Shown here: positions 22,475 through 30,149 of the stretch, piece after piece
Layout of the letters: every line of letters starts with the position of its first letter
Numbering within the stretch: position 1 is the stretch's first letter
Source of the DNA: Prochlorococcus sp. AG-402-G19
GTDB taxonomy: Bacteria > Cyanobacteriota > Cyanobacteriia > PCC-6307 > Cyanobiaceae
Reading direction: 5' to 3'
Assembly: GCA_003279455.1 (NCBI GenBank)
Contig: QCHU01000015.1
Coordinates: 1 to 32,679, forward strand
DNA: 32,679 nucleotides
Notes under the pieces: generated by a model
What the model was told of the DNA's origin: nothing
The model's input: only the letters and a program-made list of their open reading frames with translations
Databases searched by the model: none
Program-made: the position numbers and the translations under genes

Positions 22475-22642
22475 ATGAAAAAGAAACTCAACTCGATCAA
22501 ATACTTTTCTGTTCTAGCTTAGCTTGCCTGATGTCCCATAACTATTCTGTTTTGGACTGTGCTTACGGCCCCTGAGGTAATTCCTAAAGTGAATTAAGAA
22601 TTAGTTCGTGAAGAGAGGATAATGAAAACAAGTTATGAGTAA
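22475..22642 (+). pseudogene. Broken paralogue of the 48-residue membrane protein at 9734
   Basis: Reads MKKKLNSIKYFSVLA, TAG (22520), LA, TGA (22529), CPITILFWTVLTAPEVIPKVN, TAA (22595), ELVREE. Set against MEKKLNSLKYFAPL, LCPVTILFLWTLFTGPE and KEELVPKE of the intact gene, about two thirds of positions agree without shifting frame. Three nonsense changes with no indel indicate point-mutational decay of a former functional copy. Confidence 0.75.
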
Positions 22643-22654
22643 AAAATTTTCATC

Positions 22655-22797
22655 CTACTTATAAGAAATTGCTATATCTGCAATTTTTCTGCCCCCCTTA
22701 CGAGTTTGAACTTTTGTTTGATTCTTTAATTTACTTGCAACACTAGAATCACTATAGGTAGAGAAGCTAAATAGCTCTGCCCGTTATTAAGCTGTGA
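22655..22797 (-). pseudogene. Gene fragment lacking a start codon
   Basis: The complement gives an open frame FSTYSDSSVASKLKNQ, TKVQTRKGGRKIADIAISYK ending at TAG 22657-22655. It has no ATG, GTG or TTG in a usable place and overlaps the end of the next gene upstream. Composition is strongly protein-like and basic. It may be the tail of a broken gene. Confidence 0.4.
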
Positions 22798-22940
22798 AAA
22801 GCAGGGTTTAATTTATAGAGAAGGAAAATAATTAAGAAAAGGACATTTAACCCAGTAAAGACCCCAAACTGAATCCACAAAAATGTCCGGCTTACATCAG
22901 GGTTATCAAATCCTGCATCAACACGAAATGTTTTTGCCAT
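22767..22940 (-). CDS. 57-residue single-span membrane protein
   Basis: MAKTFRVDAGFDNPDVSRTF is followed by a membrane helix (FTGLNVLFLIIFLLYKL) and a short tail. ATG at 22940. The polar N-terminus with D-x-G-F-D-N-P-D looks conserved. Function is unknown; probably a thylakoid or plasma-membrane micro-subunit (inference). Confidence 0.7.
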   Translation of the reverse strand: MAKTFRVDAGFDNPDVSRTFLWIQFGVFTGLNVLFLIIFLLYKLNPAFHSLITGRAI

Positions 22941-23115
22941 TTATAGAAAAAGTATTTATTTATATATAGACAACTATCTAATTGTTGTCGTTTAGATATT
23001 ATAAATAGTTGTAATATCCCTCTATCTCCTATCAGTTCTATATCTATTAAAAATTGTTTTAGAGTCAACAGCTTCTGTTGTAAGTAATAAACGATGATTT
23101 ATGTAGTTATGTTGT

Positions 23116-23238
23116 ATGAGTGCTGATCGCATACTTAAGAAAAATACTGATTTAATTTGAAGTCTGGTATTTGATAATTCTGAGAAGTGTGATGGTGATT
23201 ATTCCGTATGTCCATATAAAACTGCTATTTCTAGATAA
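23116..23238 (+). pseudogene. Small gene interrupted by TGA
   Basis: MSADRILKKNTDLI, TGA (23158), then SLVFDNSEKCDGDYSVCPYK and TAISR before TAA. The second half has a C-x6-C pair and looks like protein. One nonsense codon in an otherwise open frame. Confidence 0.4.
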
Positions 23239-23691
23239 GTTATGCATCCAACGGCAAGTCCCTATTTAGTAGCAATAATAACGAAGAGGAATCCAATGAT
23301 CGGTATTTGGATACTGACAGTAAGAATTACATTCATTTGGCGATAAAGAGTTATCCAAAGAAGATCTGAAAAAATTATTGCTTAAATCTTTCAATTGCAA
23401 CTCTTTATAATTAAAAAAAGCCCCCTAGGGATGATGATGTCCTGCTGGCCTAGGAGATTGAGAATTCACTTTTACCCTTATTTTTCAATAAAGAAAGCCC
23501 CACCATATCTAGAACCTATCGATAAAGTTTTGTTAAATAAATCTATATATAGCGTTATGAGAATTTGAAATTTCCCGAGTCCTTCCTAAGGTTTCTGTTA
23601 TGGGAGACGGATCTCAGCTTTTTGGCTCACATATGTTCAAGCATCGGTATTCAAATTGAGGCTTGACTCTTAATTCTTTCGAACAATTTTT
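23239..23691. other. Stretch with no firm gene
   Basis: A 34-residue frame from ATG 23242 (MHPTASPYLVAIITKRNPMI) is the best candidate but is unsupported. Around 23418-23452 two CCTAGG palindromes can pair, with a run of A on the plus strand, so the minus strand would read a hairpin and T run; this may be a terminator with no visible minus-strand gene to serve. Confidence 0.4.
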
Positions 23692-23874
23692 ATGAATCTT
23701 GGATTGCTTTTTCTTAAATCGATTTCAACTGGAGTTATCACTTCAGATGAGATGAATTGGGTGACATCAAATCAACCTCATTTTTCTCGAGTTGAAGAAG
23801 CTACAGCTTTGAAACTTGGTAGACTATTAGATCGAGGTTTAATTCAAATTGGTTGCCGTATTGGTTACAATTAA
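23692..23874 (+). CDS. 60-residue hypothetical protein
   Basis: MNLGLLFLKSISTGVITSDE then MNWVTSNQPHFSRVEEATAL and KLGRLLDRGLIQIGCRI. A compact helical protein with well-balanced composition; the segment F-S-R-V-E-E-A-T-A looks like a conserved helix found in picocyanobacterial small proteins (impression, not a search). Soluble. Function is unknown. Confidence 0.7.
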   Translation: MNLGLLFLKSISTGVITSDEMNWVTSNQPHFSRVEEATALKLGRLLDRGLIQIGCRIGYN

Positions 23875-24145
23875 TAATCATTAGATTACTTGAAACGAAT
23901 TAATTATTCTGATTGGGATTTGAGGTGATTTGGGTGATTAAGATCAGCAGGCTAAATTTGATCGATTTTCAATCTGGGGGGCTGATTCTCTTTTTTATCG
24001 GATCACATCCCTGATGCTAATAACTAAATGAAGGTTTTTGTTTCCGTCGACTCGGATAACTGTTAGTAATCCCTGATTCATCATGTAAAGCTGAATAGTA
24101 TTTTCCGCTCAGACCGCTACATTTAGTGTACTTTGTTAACCAAGA

Positions 24146-24364
24146 ATGCCTTTTGCACTACATTCGTTGTCGGTTTACGAAGAAATTGTCACTCATGCAA
24201 ACTTAAATATGATGACCAAGCTTACTGACTGCGTAGTATCTTCTAGTATTTCTGATTGCTTTGGAGCTAAAGATAGAAGCGATGCTTTTCGCAGAGCTTG
24301 GATAGCTGCTACTGAAGCCACTCTTGTGGATCGTAAAGAAAGCAATTTACTTCCATTAGATTAG
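24146..24364 (+). CDS. 72-residue hypothetical protein
   Basis: MPFALHSLSVYEEIVTHANL then NMMTKLTDCVVSSSISDCFG and AFRRAWIAATEATLVDRKES. Mainly helical and soluble with two cysteines. Stands alone on the plus strand. Not recognised. Confidence 0.65.
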   Translation: MPFALHSLSVYEEIVTHANLNMMTKLTDCVVSSSISDCFGAKDRSDAFRRAWIAATEATLVDRKESNLLPLD

Positions 24365-24527
24365 GAGTAGTTGTTTTAACCTCTGTTCATTCCTTAAGGA
24401 ATTCTTTTATATTCTTTGATCAAACTTGTTAGTAAAGAATCGCAGTGTTTTAAGTTGGTATGTTTTCTCTTGACTTGTAACAAGAAGTTCTTATTCTTAA
24501 TTTATAACTTATGATGATTCTTATAGG

Positions 24528-24746
24528 ATGACCTTTGCAACGTCATACAGCTATAGCGATAGAAGTATTTTTGATCTTAAGACTTTACTTGAAGCACTAA
24601 GATTTATTATAGTTAATTCAATTTTGGCCTTTATCTTTTTATTTCTTATCATTGAAGAATTTGAATGGGTAATATTTTCATCTAGAGAAGAAATTAAAGA
24701 TAAGGTTGTTGACGATTCATCATGGAATTTAAAAACATTAATTTAA
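24528..24746 (+). CDS. 72-residue single-span membrane protein
   Basis: A polar N-terminus (MTFATSYSYSDRSIFDLKTL) is followed by a strongly hydrophobic helix (IIVNSILAFIFLFLIIEEFE) and an acidic/basic tail (SSREEIKDKVVDDSSW). ATG at 24528. Likely plasma- or thylakoid-membrane protein; function unknown. Confidence 0.65.
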   Translation: MTFATSYSYSDRSIFDLKTLLEALRFIIVNSILAFIFLFLIIEEFEWVIFSSREEIKDKVVDDSSWNLKTLI

Positions 24747-24951
24747 TAAACTTCTTCGTATACTTAGAGAAAAACCTCAAGAATTTATTTAGTAACTTCT
24801 CAAATTGCTAAGAAGTTGTTTGCAATTTAAAATTGATTTCTTTTGCAGTATCTACTTCTTTAAGGAGCATTTTTGTTGTGAAATTTGTAATGCTAATGGA
24901 TATGATGATATTCTCTATTCTCTTTATTTAATTCAAAAAGGGAATGCTTTA

Positions 24952-25086
24952 ATGCAAAATAATTGGGGATTAGGTTTTGTCGTAATGTTTGGCCTTGCCT
25001 CAGCAGGTGGAGACTATCAAGATTTAATAAATACAACGCTTCAAAATGACGATCTTTCTCGAGAAAAGAGTAAGGGTAAAAAGTAG
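24952..25086 (+). CDS. 44-residue membrane protein, MFGxASAxGDxQ family, copy 2
   Basis: MQNNWGLGFVVMFGLASAGG then DYQDLINTTLQNDDLSREKS and KGKK. Start chosen at ATG 24952 with AAGGGA upstream, since the 49 extra residues of the longer frame do not match copy 1 (14660-14851), while this part does. Copy 1 has about 20 more residues at its N-terminus. Confidence 0.78.
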   Translation: MQNNWGLGFVVMFGLASAGGDYQDLINTTLQNDDLSREKSKGKK

Positions 25087-25114
25087 AAGGGCAGAATTTC
25101 TATTAGATAAGCTA

Positions 25115-25201
25115 ATGAATCAATTAAAAATCATATTCCTATTTGTTTCATCATTTGGTATTTATTTTTTTAGTAATTCAATTTTATGTTTCATTAAATG
25201 A
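25115..25201 (+). CDS. Possible 28-residue hydrophobic peptide
   Basis: MNQLKIIFLFVSSFGIYFFS then NSILCFIK; signal-like or membrane peptide 28 bases after copy 2 of the MFGxASA family. Too short to be sure. Confidence 0.3.
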   Translation: MNQLKIIFLFVSSFGIYFFSNSILCFIK

Positions 25202-25434
25202 GTCATTTAAATTAGACATTCTTTAATTGCCTTTAGCTTCTTATTTAGCCACAGCTATGTCGGAGTTTATCACTTTAGATGATTACAACGAAATAATAAT
25301 GCAGCGGTGTATCAAGGGGGGAACTTATTTATTCTTCTAGCATCCCTTCATTTACAATTGCGGTCTTTGGAGATATTGAGAATATTTAAATCAAGAGGGT
25401 TCTAATTATTACCTTTCAACTTGAATGAGATGAT

Positions 25435-25623
25435 TTAAGACTTTTTATTCCCGATCCAGTCTTCAGGCTTTTTCATCATCCAATTCATAATTCCATCACT
25501 ATCCATATTCCTTGAACTCAGACCAAAGGCCACGATAAATAAAATACTAAACGAAATTATTATGATGAGTAACAGAGGGCTTATTCCCATTTCAGAAAGA
25601 GTAAGACTAAAAAGATATTGCAT
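25435..25623 (-). CDS. 62-residue single-span membrane protein
   Basis: MQYLFSLTLSEMGISPLLLI then IIISFSILFIVAFGLSSRNM and DGIMNWMMKKPEDWIGNKKS. The end of the helix (F-I-V-A-F-G-L-S-S) and the short charged tail resemble the MFGxASA family in layout, but similarity is weak. Function is unknown. Confidence 0.65.
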   Translation of the reverse strand: MQYLFSLTLSEMGISPLLLIIIISFSILFIVAFGLSSRNMDSDGIMNWMMKKPEDWIGNKKS

Positions 25624-25680
25624 GATTTGAAACTAAAAATTCTTTTATTCAAATTTTATAACTTTAGTGTGTGCGATTGA

Positions 25681-25773
25681 TTATCTATGTAAAAGCTCAG
25701 ATAATTCTTTTTTACCATTGAGATAAACTATTGATACATTGCTTCCCTCTAAAGCTTCTATGTTTCTTCTCAT
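25681..25773 (-). CDS. 30-residue peptide
   Basis: MRRNIEALEGSNVSIVYLNG then KKELSELLHR; looks like a beta-turn-beta-helix fragment of a folded protein. It may be a complete microprotein or a remnant. Confidence 0.38.
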   Translation of the reverse strand: MRRNIEALEGSNVSIVYLNGKKELSELLHR

Positions 25774-26173
25774 TGGCTATTTCCGAAATTGTTTACGCTA
25801 AATTTCTATCAATTGCTTGATGATTGAATTCCTTTCCCATTCGTTCACAATTTATTTAATTATCCTTTTCTAGAATTAACTATGTGCTCTACTTCAAAAG
25901 TATTCACATAATGTATTTTGCCTATATCAAATTTGATATTTAAAAATTGGTGGACTTAGAGATCTTCACTTACCTTCACTACCTTCATGTGTGAATAATG
26001 TAGAAATAAGGTCGGTTTTTGCGGCTGTTGGAGAGATTCTCAATTCATGTCAGTAACAGTAAAAAATATTCCCAAAAAAAAACTCTTTTTCGGGAGGCTT
26101 TTTCTTCTTAGACCTGAGCCAGTAGTTGCTAGCTAGCAGAGCTATCTCATTAACTTGAAAAATTCATTAAGGT
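25774..26173. other. Stretch with no gene found
   Basis: AT-rich; holds a 12-base perfect palindrome TGCTAGCTAGCA at 26127-26138 and a weak hairpin before a T run near 26085-26105. No protein-like frame was found. Confidence 0.5.
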
Positions 26174-26298
26174 CTATTTTTTTTCTTCGCTTTCTACTTT
26201 TTTAACAAGTTCTCTAAGCATCTTCGCCATTACATCTTTTGACGAACTAACTCTTCTTTAATCCCATGCACGCAATCTTTAAGGATTCCCAGGCAGTC
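26174..26298 (-). pseudogene. Frameshifted small helical protein gene
   Basis: One frame gives LGILKDCVHGIKEELVRQKM and stops; the frame one base away continues SSKDVMAKMLRELVKKVESE and EKK. Together they form a plausible 40-residue helical protein broken near 26243. No intact start is preserved. Confidence 0.48.
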
Positions 26299-26420
26299 TC
26301 ATATTATTTTTGTCTACTTTTTCCATCATGCTCAGTGAATGTTTTTTTATTAAACCCTCTAAATCTTTTAAGCCAAATCCAAACTTCGATTTATCTTTAG
26401 AGTATTACGTCCTTTTTTTT

Positions 26421-26642
26421 ATGGGAGAAGCCAAAAGGAGAAAAGAATTGGGGCTCCCTCCAAGAGATAAACCGGTTGAGTTAAAGATGCCTGTGCTTGA
26501 TAAAGAAAATATTCAAAAAAAAGTTAGATCTTTTTTGTATAAAAATCCTATTGTTCCATTTGTTTTTTATGGTCTTGTCCTTGGAGCTTTTGGTTGGGGG
26601 CTATATAACCTCGTGAAAGGCTATCAATTGATCAGGTCATAG
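26421..26642 (+). CDS. DUF2839-like small membrane protein
   Basis: 73 residues from ATG 26421, chosen because MGEAKRRKELGLPPRDK is the start typical of cyanobacterial MGEAKRRK proteins; the 37 codons upstream have no such pattern. A membrane helix follows (IVPFVFYGLVLGAFGWGLYN). Function of the family is unknown. Confidence 0.82.
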   Translation: MGEAKRRKELGLPPRDKPVELKMPVLDKENIQKKVRSFLYKNPIVPFVFYGLVLGAFGWGLYNLVKGYQLIRS

Positions 26643-27027
26643 GAAGCTACGTAGCAATCTAGATGTATTTCGGTGCTTAAATGTATTGATAGATAAGTCT
26701 ACATATTTGTTAGAAGCACCATTATAAGTTAGATCTTCTGCATAACAAGGAAAAGAATGATTCCAGTAAAATGCAAAGTTAACTCCACCTCCGGTTTTTG
26801 TGCAATGTGTAAGTAATAGTTTCTGAGAAACAAACATAAAATATAGAAGAATGTTGAAGCTCGTAGATATCTATAACACTCGTTTTAAAAAATTTATTAT
26901 TGCCTAATAATGGTTGAGAATTTTCACTCCTTCGTCTTTGTTGTACCTAAATAAAAACTTCTTTTCAATATTAACCACTTGAAAGTCTTTGGCCTGTTGT
27001 TATAACGAGCCCAACTAGAAAAGTTTT
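26643..27027. other. Stretch with no gene found
   Basis: The only longer frame (minus strand, 26637-26837) is antisense, starts in low-complexity sequence and shows no domain. No repeat or terminator was recognised. Confidence 0.5.
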
Positions 27028-27168
27028 ATGGCTTTCATTTCTCGTTTTCTTAAAAAAAGCATCTCTAATTTAATTAGTAAGTTTGATGTTTCAACTACAG
27101 TTGTTGAACAGTTTGAACACGACTACCCACTTCATGGGATGGGCGATCATCATAGATTCTTGCTTTAA
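27028..27168 (+). CDS. 46-residue hypothetical protein
   Basis: MAFISRFLKKSISNLISKFD then VSTTVVEQFEHDYPLHGMGD and HHRFLL. An amphipathic basic N-terminal helix and a His-rich C-terminus (H-x5-H-x4-HH) that could bind metal (inference). ATG at 27028. Not recognised. Confidence 0.5.
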   Translation: MAFISRFLKKSISNLISKFDVSTTVVEQFEHDYPLHGMGDHHRFLL

Positions 27169-27414
27169 GAAATCGTTACAGAGAGCAGAATCGATGGTGA
27201 GTTAGACAGTGATTTTAGATTTATATCAGTGGAGAGAACTTGTTTTTAGGTCAATAAAAATACAACAGTAAAATAAAATATTGGTTTAATGAATTGCAAC
27301 TGGAGAGATTTTTTGTAGACGATACAATTGTTTCAGTTTTCTTGGTTTATTTTCTCTGATCGATGGATCATTTCCTGCGATTTTCAGTAAATTTCTTCCA
27401 TTTCTTTAATAGGC

Positions 27415-27570
27415 ATGAGTATCAAGTATCACGTGCTTATTGATATTCTTCTTTTGTCAGGTGTACCTTTTTTGCATTTGGCGCACGAAAAAAAATTATT
27501 TCACCCCTCGCATCCTCTACAAAAGCGAACCTACTTATCTATGTTGTTGGCGGTGGCTCTATTTTATTAG
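27415..27570 (+). CDS. Possible 51-residue membrane peptide overlapping the next frame
   Basis: MSIKYHVLIDILLLSGVPFL then HLAHEKKLFHPSHPLQKRTY and LSMLLAVALFY. It overlaps by 76 bases, in another frame, a second protein-like frame (27495-27656). It may be the real start of a frameshifted gene whose end is that frame. Confidence 0.35.
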   Translation: MSIKYHVLIDILLLSGVPFLHLAHEKKLFHPSHPLQKRTYLSMLLAVALFY

Positions 27571-27656
27571 GAAGTTTTTTCTTTGGTCGATTAGTCACGT
27601 TTTTTTTTCCAAAAAACCCATTAATCAGAACCATGAAAAAAGAAAAAGATGAATGA
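27495..27656 (+). CDS. Small glycine-rich membrane protein, start uncertain
   Basis: The frame reads IISPLASSTKANLLIYVVGG then GSILLGSFFFGRLVTFFFPK and RTMKKEKDE. The helix is similar in layout to that of 11343-11525 (G-x-G-S-F-F-L-G). No ATG, GTG or TTG exists in frame after the preceding stop; ATT at 27495 or 27498 would be needed. Either non-standard initiation or a damaged gene. Confidence 0.48.
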   Translation: MISPLASSTKANLLIYVVGGGSILLGSFFFGRLVTFFFPKNPLIRTMKKEKDE

Positions 27657-27822
27657 ATCCGAATTTCTAAAAGTTAAACTTGGAGATACTGTTCTTTTTG
27701 GAGAAGATGAGATTGCAAAAGTTCTCTCATTTGTTGGTTGAGCAAGAGACCCAGATGCCCTCACATTTTTTCAAGTTGCACACTTTGATTCATTCGAAAT
27801 CAAATTTGTTCATGGTGAGTAA
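27649..27822 (+). pseudogene. 57-codon gene with one in-frame TGA
   Basis: From ATG 27649 (overlapping the previous stop by 8 bases): MNESEFLKVKLGDTVLFGED, EIAKVLSFVG, TGA (27739), ARDPDALTFFQVAHFDSFEI and KFVHGE. Both halves look like one small beta-rich protein. A single TGA breaks it. The frame is otherwise perfect, so decay is recent or the stop is read through. Confidence 0.6.
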
Positions 27823-27991
27823 TTGAAACAAATTCTGTCTAAGAGTGAATAGCGGCTAAAAATGATGTTTGAAGGTCTCTATGCTAAATGCGCCTAAATA
27901 AACTTTTTCTTGATTCTGTGATTAATTATTGGAAAAATGTATTAAATAATTTACGGTCGAGATTGAGTGATCCTAAAAAAGCCAACTAGTT

Positions 27992-28423
27992 ATGGATCCA
28001 ATACAAGTTTTAGGCCAAAAGGATCTTAGGAGAGAGGTTAAAGTTAAAGATGAAAATACGGCAGGTCAGTTGTTAGTTAAAAATCCACATTCAGGCGAAC
28101 GGTATGTAAGAGGAATGTCTAATACTCCAAAAAAACATTACATCAACAGGAAAGATTGTCCCGTTAAAAATCATTTTCTTGGCCTGCCAAAGTGGAGTAG
28201 AGAGGATGCTGTAAAAGCCTTTGATACTTATCTGTGGTCTCAACATCAAAAAGATGCAATAGAGAAACCCCTCAAGGATTGGTTTAATGCCAGAGTAAAG
28301 GAGCTAATGGAGGGACATGATTTAGACCTTATTGATGATATTGATTGTATAAAAGGGAATGATGATTCTCATGGTTTTACTTTAAAAAATTATATTGAAT
28401 ATTTAGCTAAAGAAATCTATTGA
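27992..28423 (+). CDS. 143-residue hypothetical protein, paralogue of 30150-30692
   Basis: It shares with the second copy an ordered set of motifs: IQVLGQKDLRR near the N-terminus, then YVRGMSNTPKKHYINRKDCP, a helix AVKAFDTYLW, KDWFNARVKELMEG, D-C-x4-G-N-D and SHGFTLKNYIEYLAKE at the end. Cysteines of R-K-D-C-P and of D-C are in both. Soluble and acidic. The ORF is complete with ATG at 27992. No known family is recognised; the pair looks like a lineage-specific family. Confidence 0.8.
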   Translation: MDPIQVLGQKDLRREVKVKDENTAGQLLVKNPHSGERYVRGMSNTPKKHYINRKDCPVKNHFLGLPKWSREDAVKAFDTYLWSQHQKDAIEKPLKDWFNARVKELMEGHDLDLIDDIDCIKGNDDSHGFTLKNYIEYLAKEIY

Positions 28424-28575
28424 AGAAAGCATCTCTCAATTTTTTAGGGAATTTTCACTTATATTGGTTTTATTCTTTGAGGCCTAACTGCTTACTTATA
28501 ACCTAAAACAAATTAAATTTTAGTTTGCAGGATTGGGTGTATGAAGCTATTTCCACTTAGGATTGATTATTTTTA

Positions 28576-28725
28576 ATGAACAATAACTGGAAAGAGCTTT
28601 TAAAGGATGCTGCTTTATGGGCATTTATTTTTGGAGCGCTTTCTTCGCTAGTTTTTTCAGTTACGTTGAAGTTAAAGAGAAATTTAATCATAAGTTTAAC
28701 TAATTCTCGAAAACCCCACTATTGA
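28576..28725 (+). CDS. 49-residue single-span membrane protein
   Basis: MNNNWKELLKDAALWAFIFG then ALSSLVFSVTLKLKRNLIIS and a short polar tail. ATG at 28576. Not recognised. Confidence 0.55.
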   Translation: MNNNWKELLKDAALWAFIFGALSSLVFSVTLKLKRNLIISLTNSRKPHY

Positions 28726-28797
28726 ACTGTCACGTGTCTGAGTATTTGTTCTTAAAGTTGTGGTAACTTTTCACATTACCTGCGAGTACAAGGTCAA

Positions 28798-28914
28798 ATG
28801 GCTCAACGCATTAACGTTGCATTAAATTCAATCCCCTCAGGATGCAGAGATTTAGCTGAATTTGCTTTCTTCTGCGGAATTGGTTTTACTTTTGGAAGTT
28901 TAGGTCTTATATGA
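28798..28914 (+). CDS. 38-residue microprotein with a glycine-rich helix
   Basis: MAQRINVALNSIPSGCRDLA then EFAFFCGIGFTFGSLGLI. The F-F-C-G-x-(G/I) segment recalls the AFFCGVII helix of the 11586 protein. It probably spans or attaches to the membrane. Function is unknown. Confidence 0.6.
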   Translation: MAQRINVALNSIPSGCRDLAEFAFFCGIGFTFGSLGLI

Positions 28915-29160
28915 CTTCAACTAAGATCAATACTTAATACTAGAGTCAAAAAACTTTTTCTTGTTTGTGATTGAGAGACTTGATGTTTTTCCAGTTTTCA
29001 CATTTACATGATAAGTCTTTAGAACACTTTGGACCCATAAAAATAATTAATTTCACGGTTAACCCTACCTCGACTGAACCTCAGTCAAACTAAATCTGTT
29101 ATTGATCTGATAACCCTTTTCAATTTGCTTTCCGACTAAAGCATTTTTCAACTGACCAAA

Positions 29161-29283
29161 GTGACTACTGCTACTTATAAAAAAACTACACTGAAAATTT
29201 TGGTTCTCTTGAACTTTCCAGCGTTACTTCTCTTGGCAGGTGCATTTCAAGTTGGATCTTCAGTAATCGTTAAAAAAAATTGA
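29161..29283 (+). CDS. 40-residue membrane microprotein (paralogue of 7591-7701), GTG start
   Basis: MTTATYKKTTLKILVLLNFP then ALLLLAGAFQVGSSVIVKKN. Starts at GTG 29161. The core PALLLLAGAF-x-VG(S/T)(S/T)V matches the first gene of the psbA-proximal micro-operon at 7591-7701, 21 kb away on the other strand. Confidence 0.68.
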   Translation: MTTATYKKTTLKILVLLNFPALLLLAGAFQVGSSVIVKKN

Positions 29284-29323
29284 TATGAACCCTTTTAACC
29301 GTTAAATCAGCGTTTTGATGGTT

Positions 29324-29413
29324 TTACGGAAAAATTCGTTCAATAAAGGATCCACTAATGAAGTTTCATCTAAAACGGCACTTAACTAAAGCCATCACGT
29401 GATTTTTCCGTAA
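29324..29413. repeat. 12-bp perfect inverted repeat flanking 66 bases
   Basis: TTACGGAAAAAT (29324-29335) and ATTTTTCCGTAA (29402-29413). The enclosed segment has only a 14-codon frame. It could be a tiny mobile-element relic or a large stem-loop. Confidence 0.6.
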
Positions 29414-29433
29414 TCTAGGAATTTCAAAACTCA

Positions 29434-29637
29434 ATGAAAATTAAAGTGTTTAACAATCATGGATTAGATGAACTTGGGATTCATTGGATGCAATATCTTT
29501 CAATGACTTCAATTTCTTTGCTGATATTTTTCATTGGACTAGACAAGGCTGTTCCTGGTTTCCATCATTTGGTTTTATCTATATTATTCAGGTTTCAATG
29601 CAGTGGCTTCAACTGTAATGGTGTACAAATTAATTAG
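29434..29637 (+). CDS. 67-residue hypothetical protein with a membrane helix
   Basis: MKIKVFNNHGLDELGIHWMQ then YLSMTSISLLIFFIGLDKAV and PGFHHLVLSILFRFQ. One hydrophobic helix, then a less regular tail with two cysteines that may be out of its original frame. ATG at 29434. Not recognised. Confidence 0.48.
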   Translation: MKIKVFNNHGLDELGIHWMQYLSMTSISLLIFFIGLDKAVPGFHHLVLSILFRFQCSGFNCNGVQIN

Positions 29638-29891
29638 CCATACGCTTAATTAATGTTGAGAGCTTCCTTAATATATGAATGTTCTTTTTACTGACTATGT
29701 TGTTTGGGAGTTGGACTACTTGAATTTATTTGGTTTGAGATATGAACTTTTAAATTATGATTTTTTTATAAATTCTCATTAAACCTCTTTATATTTTTCA
29801 TTCTTTTACCTCCCCTGACTGCTGATGCTTTTGATGAAATCTAAGCTAAAAAATAATATGATAAAAGACTGCTAGAGGGGTAAATTATCTC

Positions 29892-30067
29892 ATGTAGGCA
29901 AAAAATAGATGGTGGGTTGTAAAGGAAATGGAAAATAAAAAGAGTTCACCAAAAGAGTCTGTTAAGCGGATCTATTAGGCAATCAAGTTATTGAATTTGA
30001 GTTAACAAGTCAGAAATTGAAAAGTCCTTGTGAAAAACGAGATGATTGGGATGAAACATCAATATAA
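29892..30067 (+). pseudogene. Small gene with nonsense codon and frameshift
   Basis: AGAGGGG precedes ATG 29892, whose second codon is TAG; the frame continues AKNRWWVVKEMENKKSSPKE and SVKR, then shifts near 29968 to DLLGNQVIEFELTSQKLKSP and CEKRDDWDETSI to a stop at 30067. The joined product (about 55 residues) looks like one soluble protein. It lies 80 bases before the second member of the 143/180-residue family. Confidence 0.55.
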
Positions 30068-30149
30068 TAATTAAAAGGACTATTCTATTTAAGCCATAGA
30101 TCGTTTTAGATTAAAATCATTAAATCAAAGGAAGAAGAGTTGAACCTAG

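Noticed and set aside
26127-26138. Palindrome TGCTAGCTAGCA
   Set aside because: Single short palindrome, expected by chance in this length; no flanking structure.
27440-27652. 70-residue frame rich in Tyr, Trp and Cys
   Set aside because: A third frame through the same bases; composition is atypical and the neighbouring frames look more like real membrane proteins.
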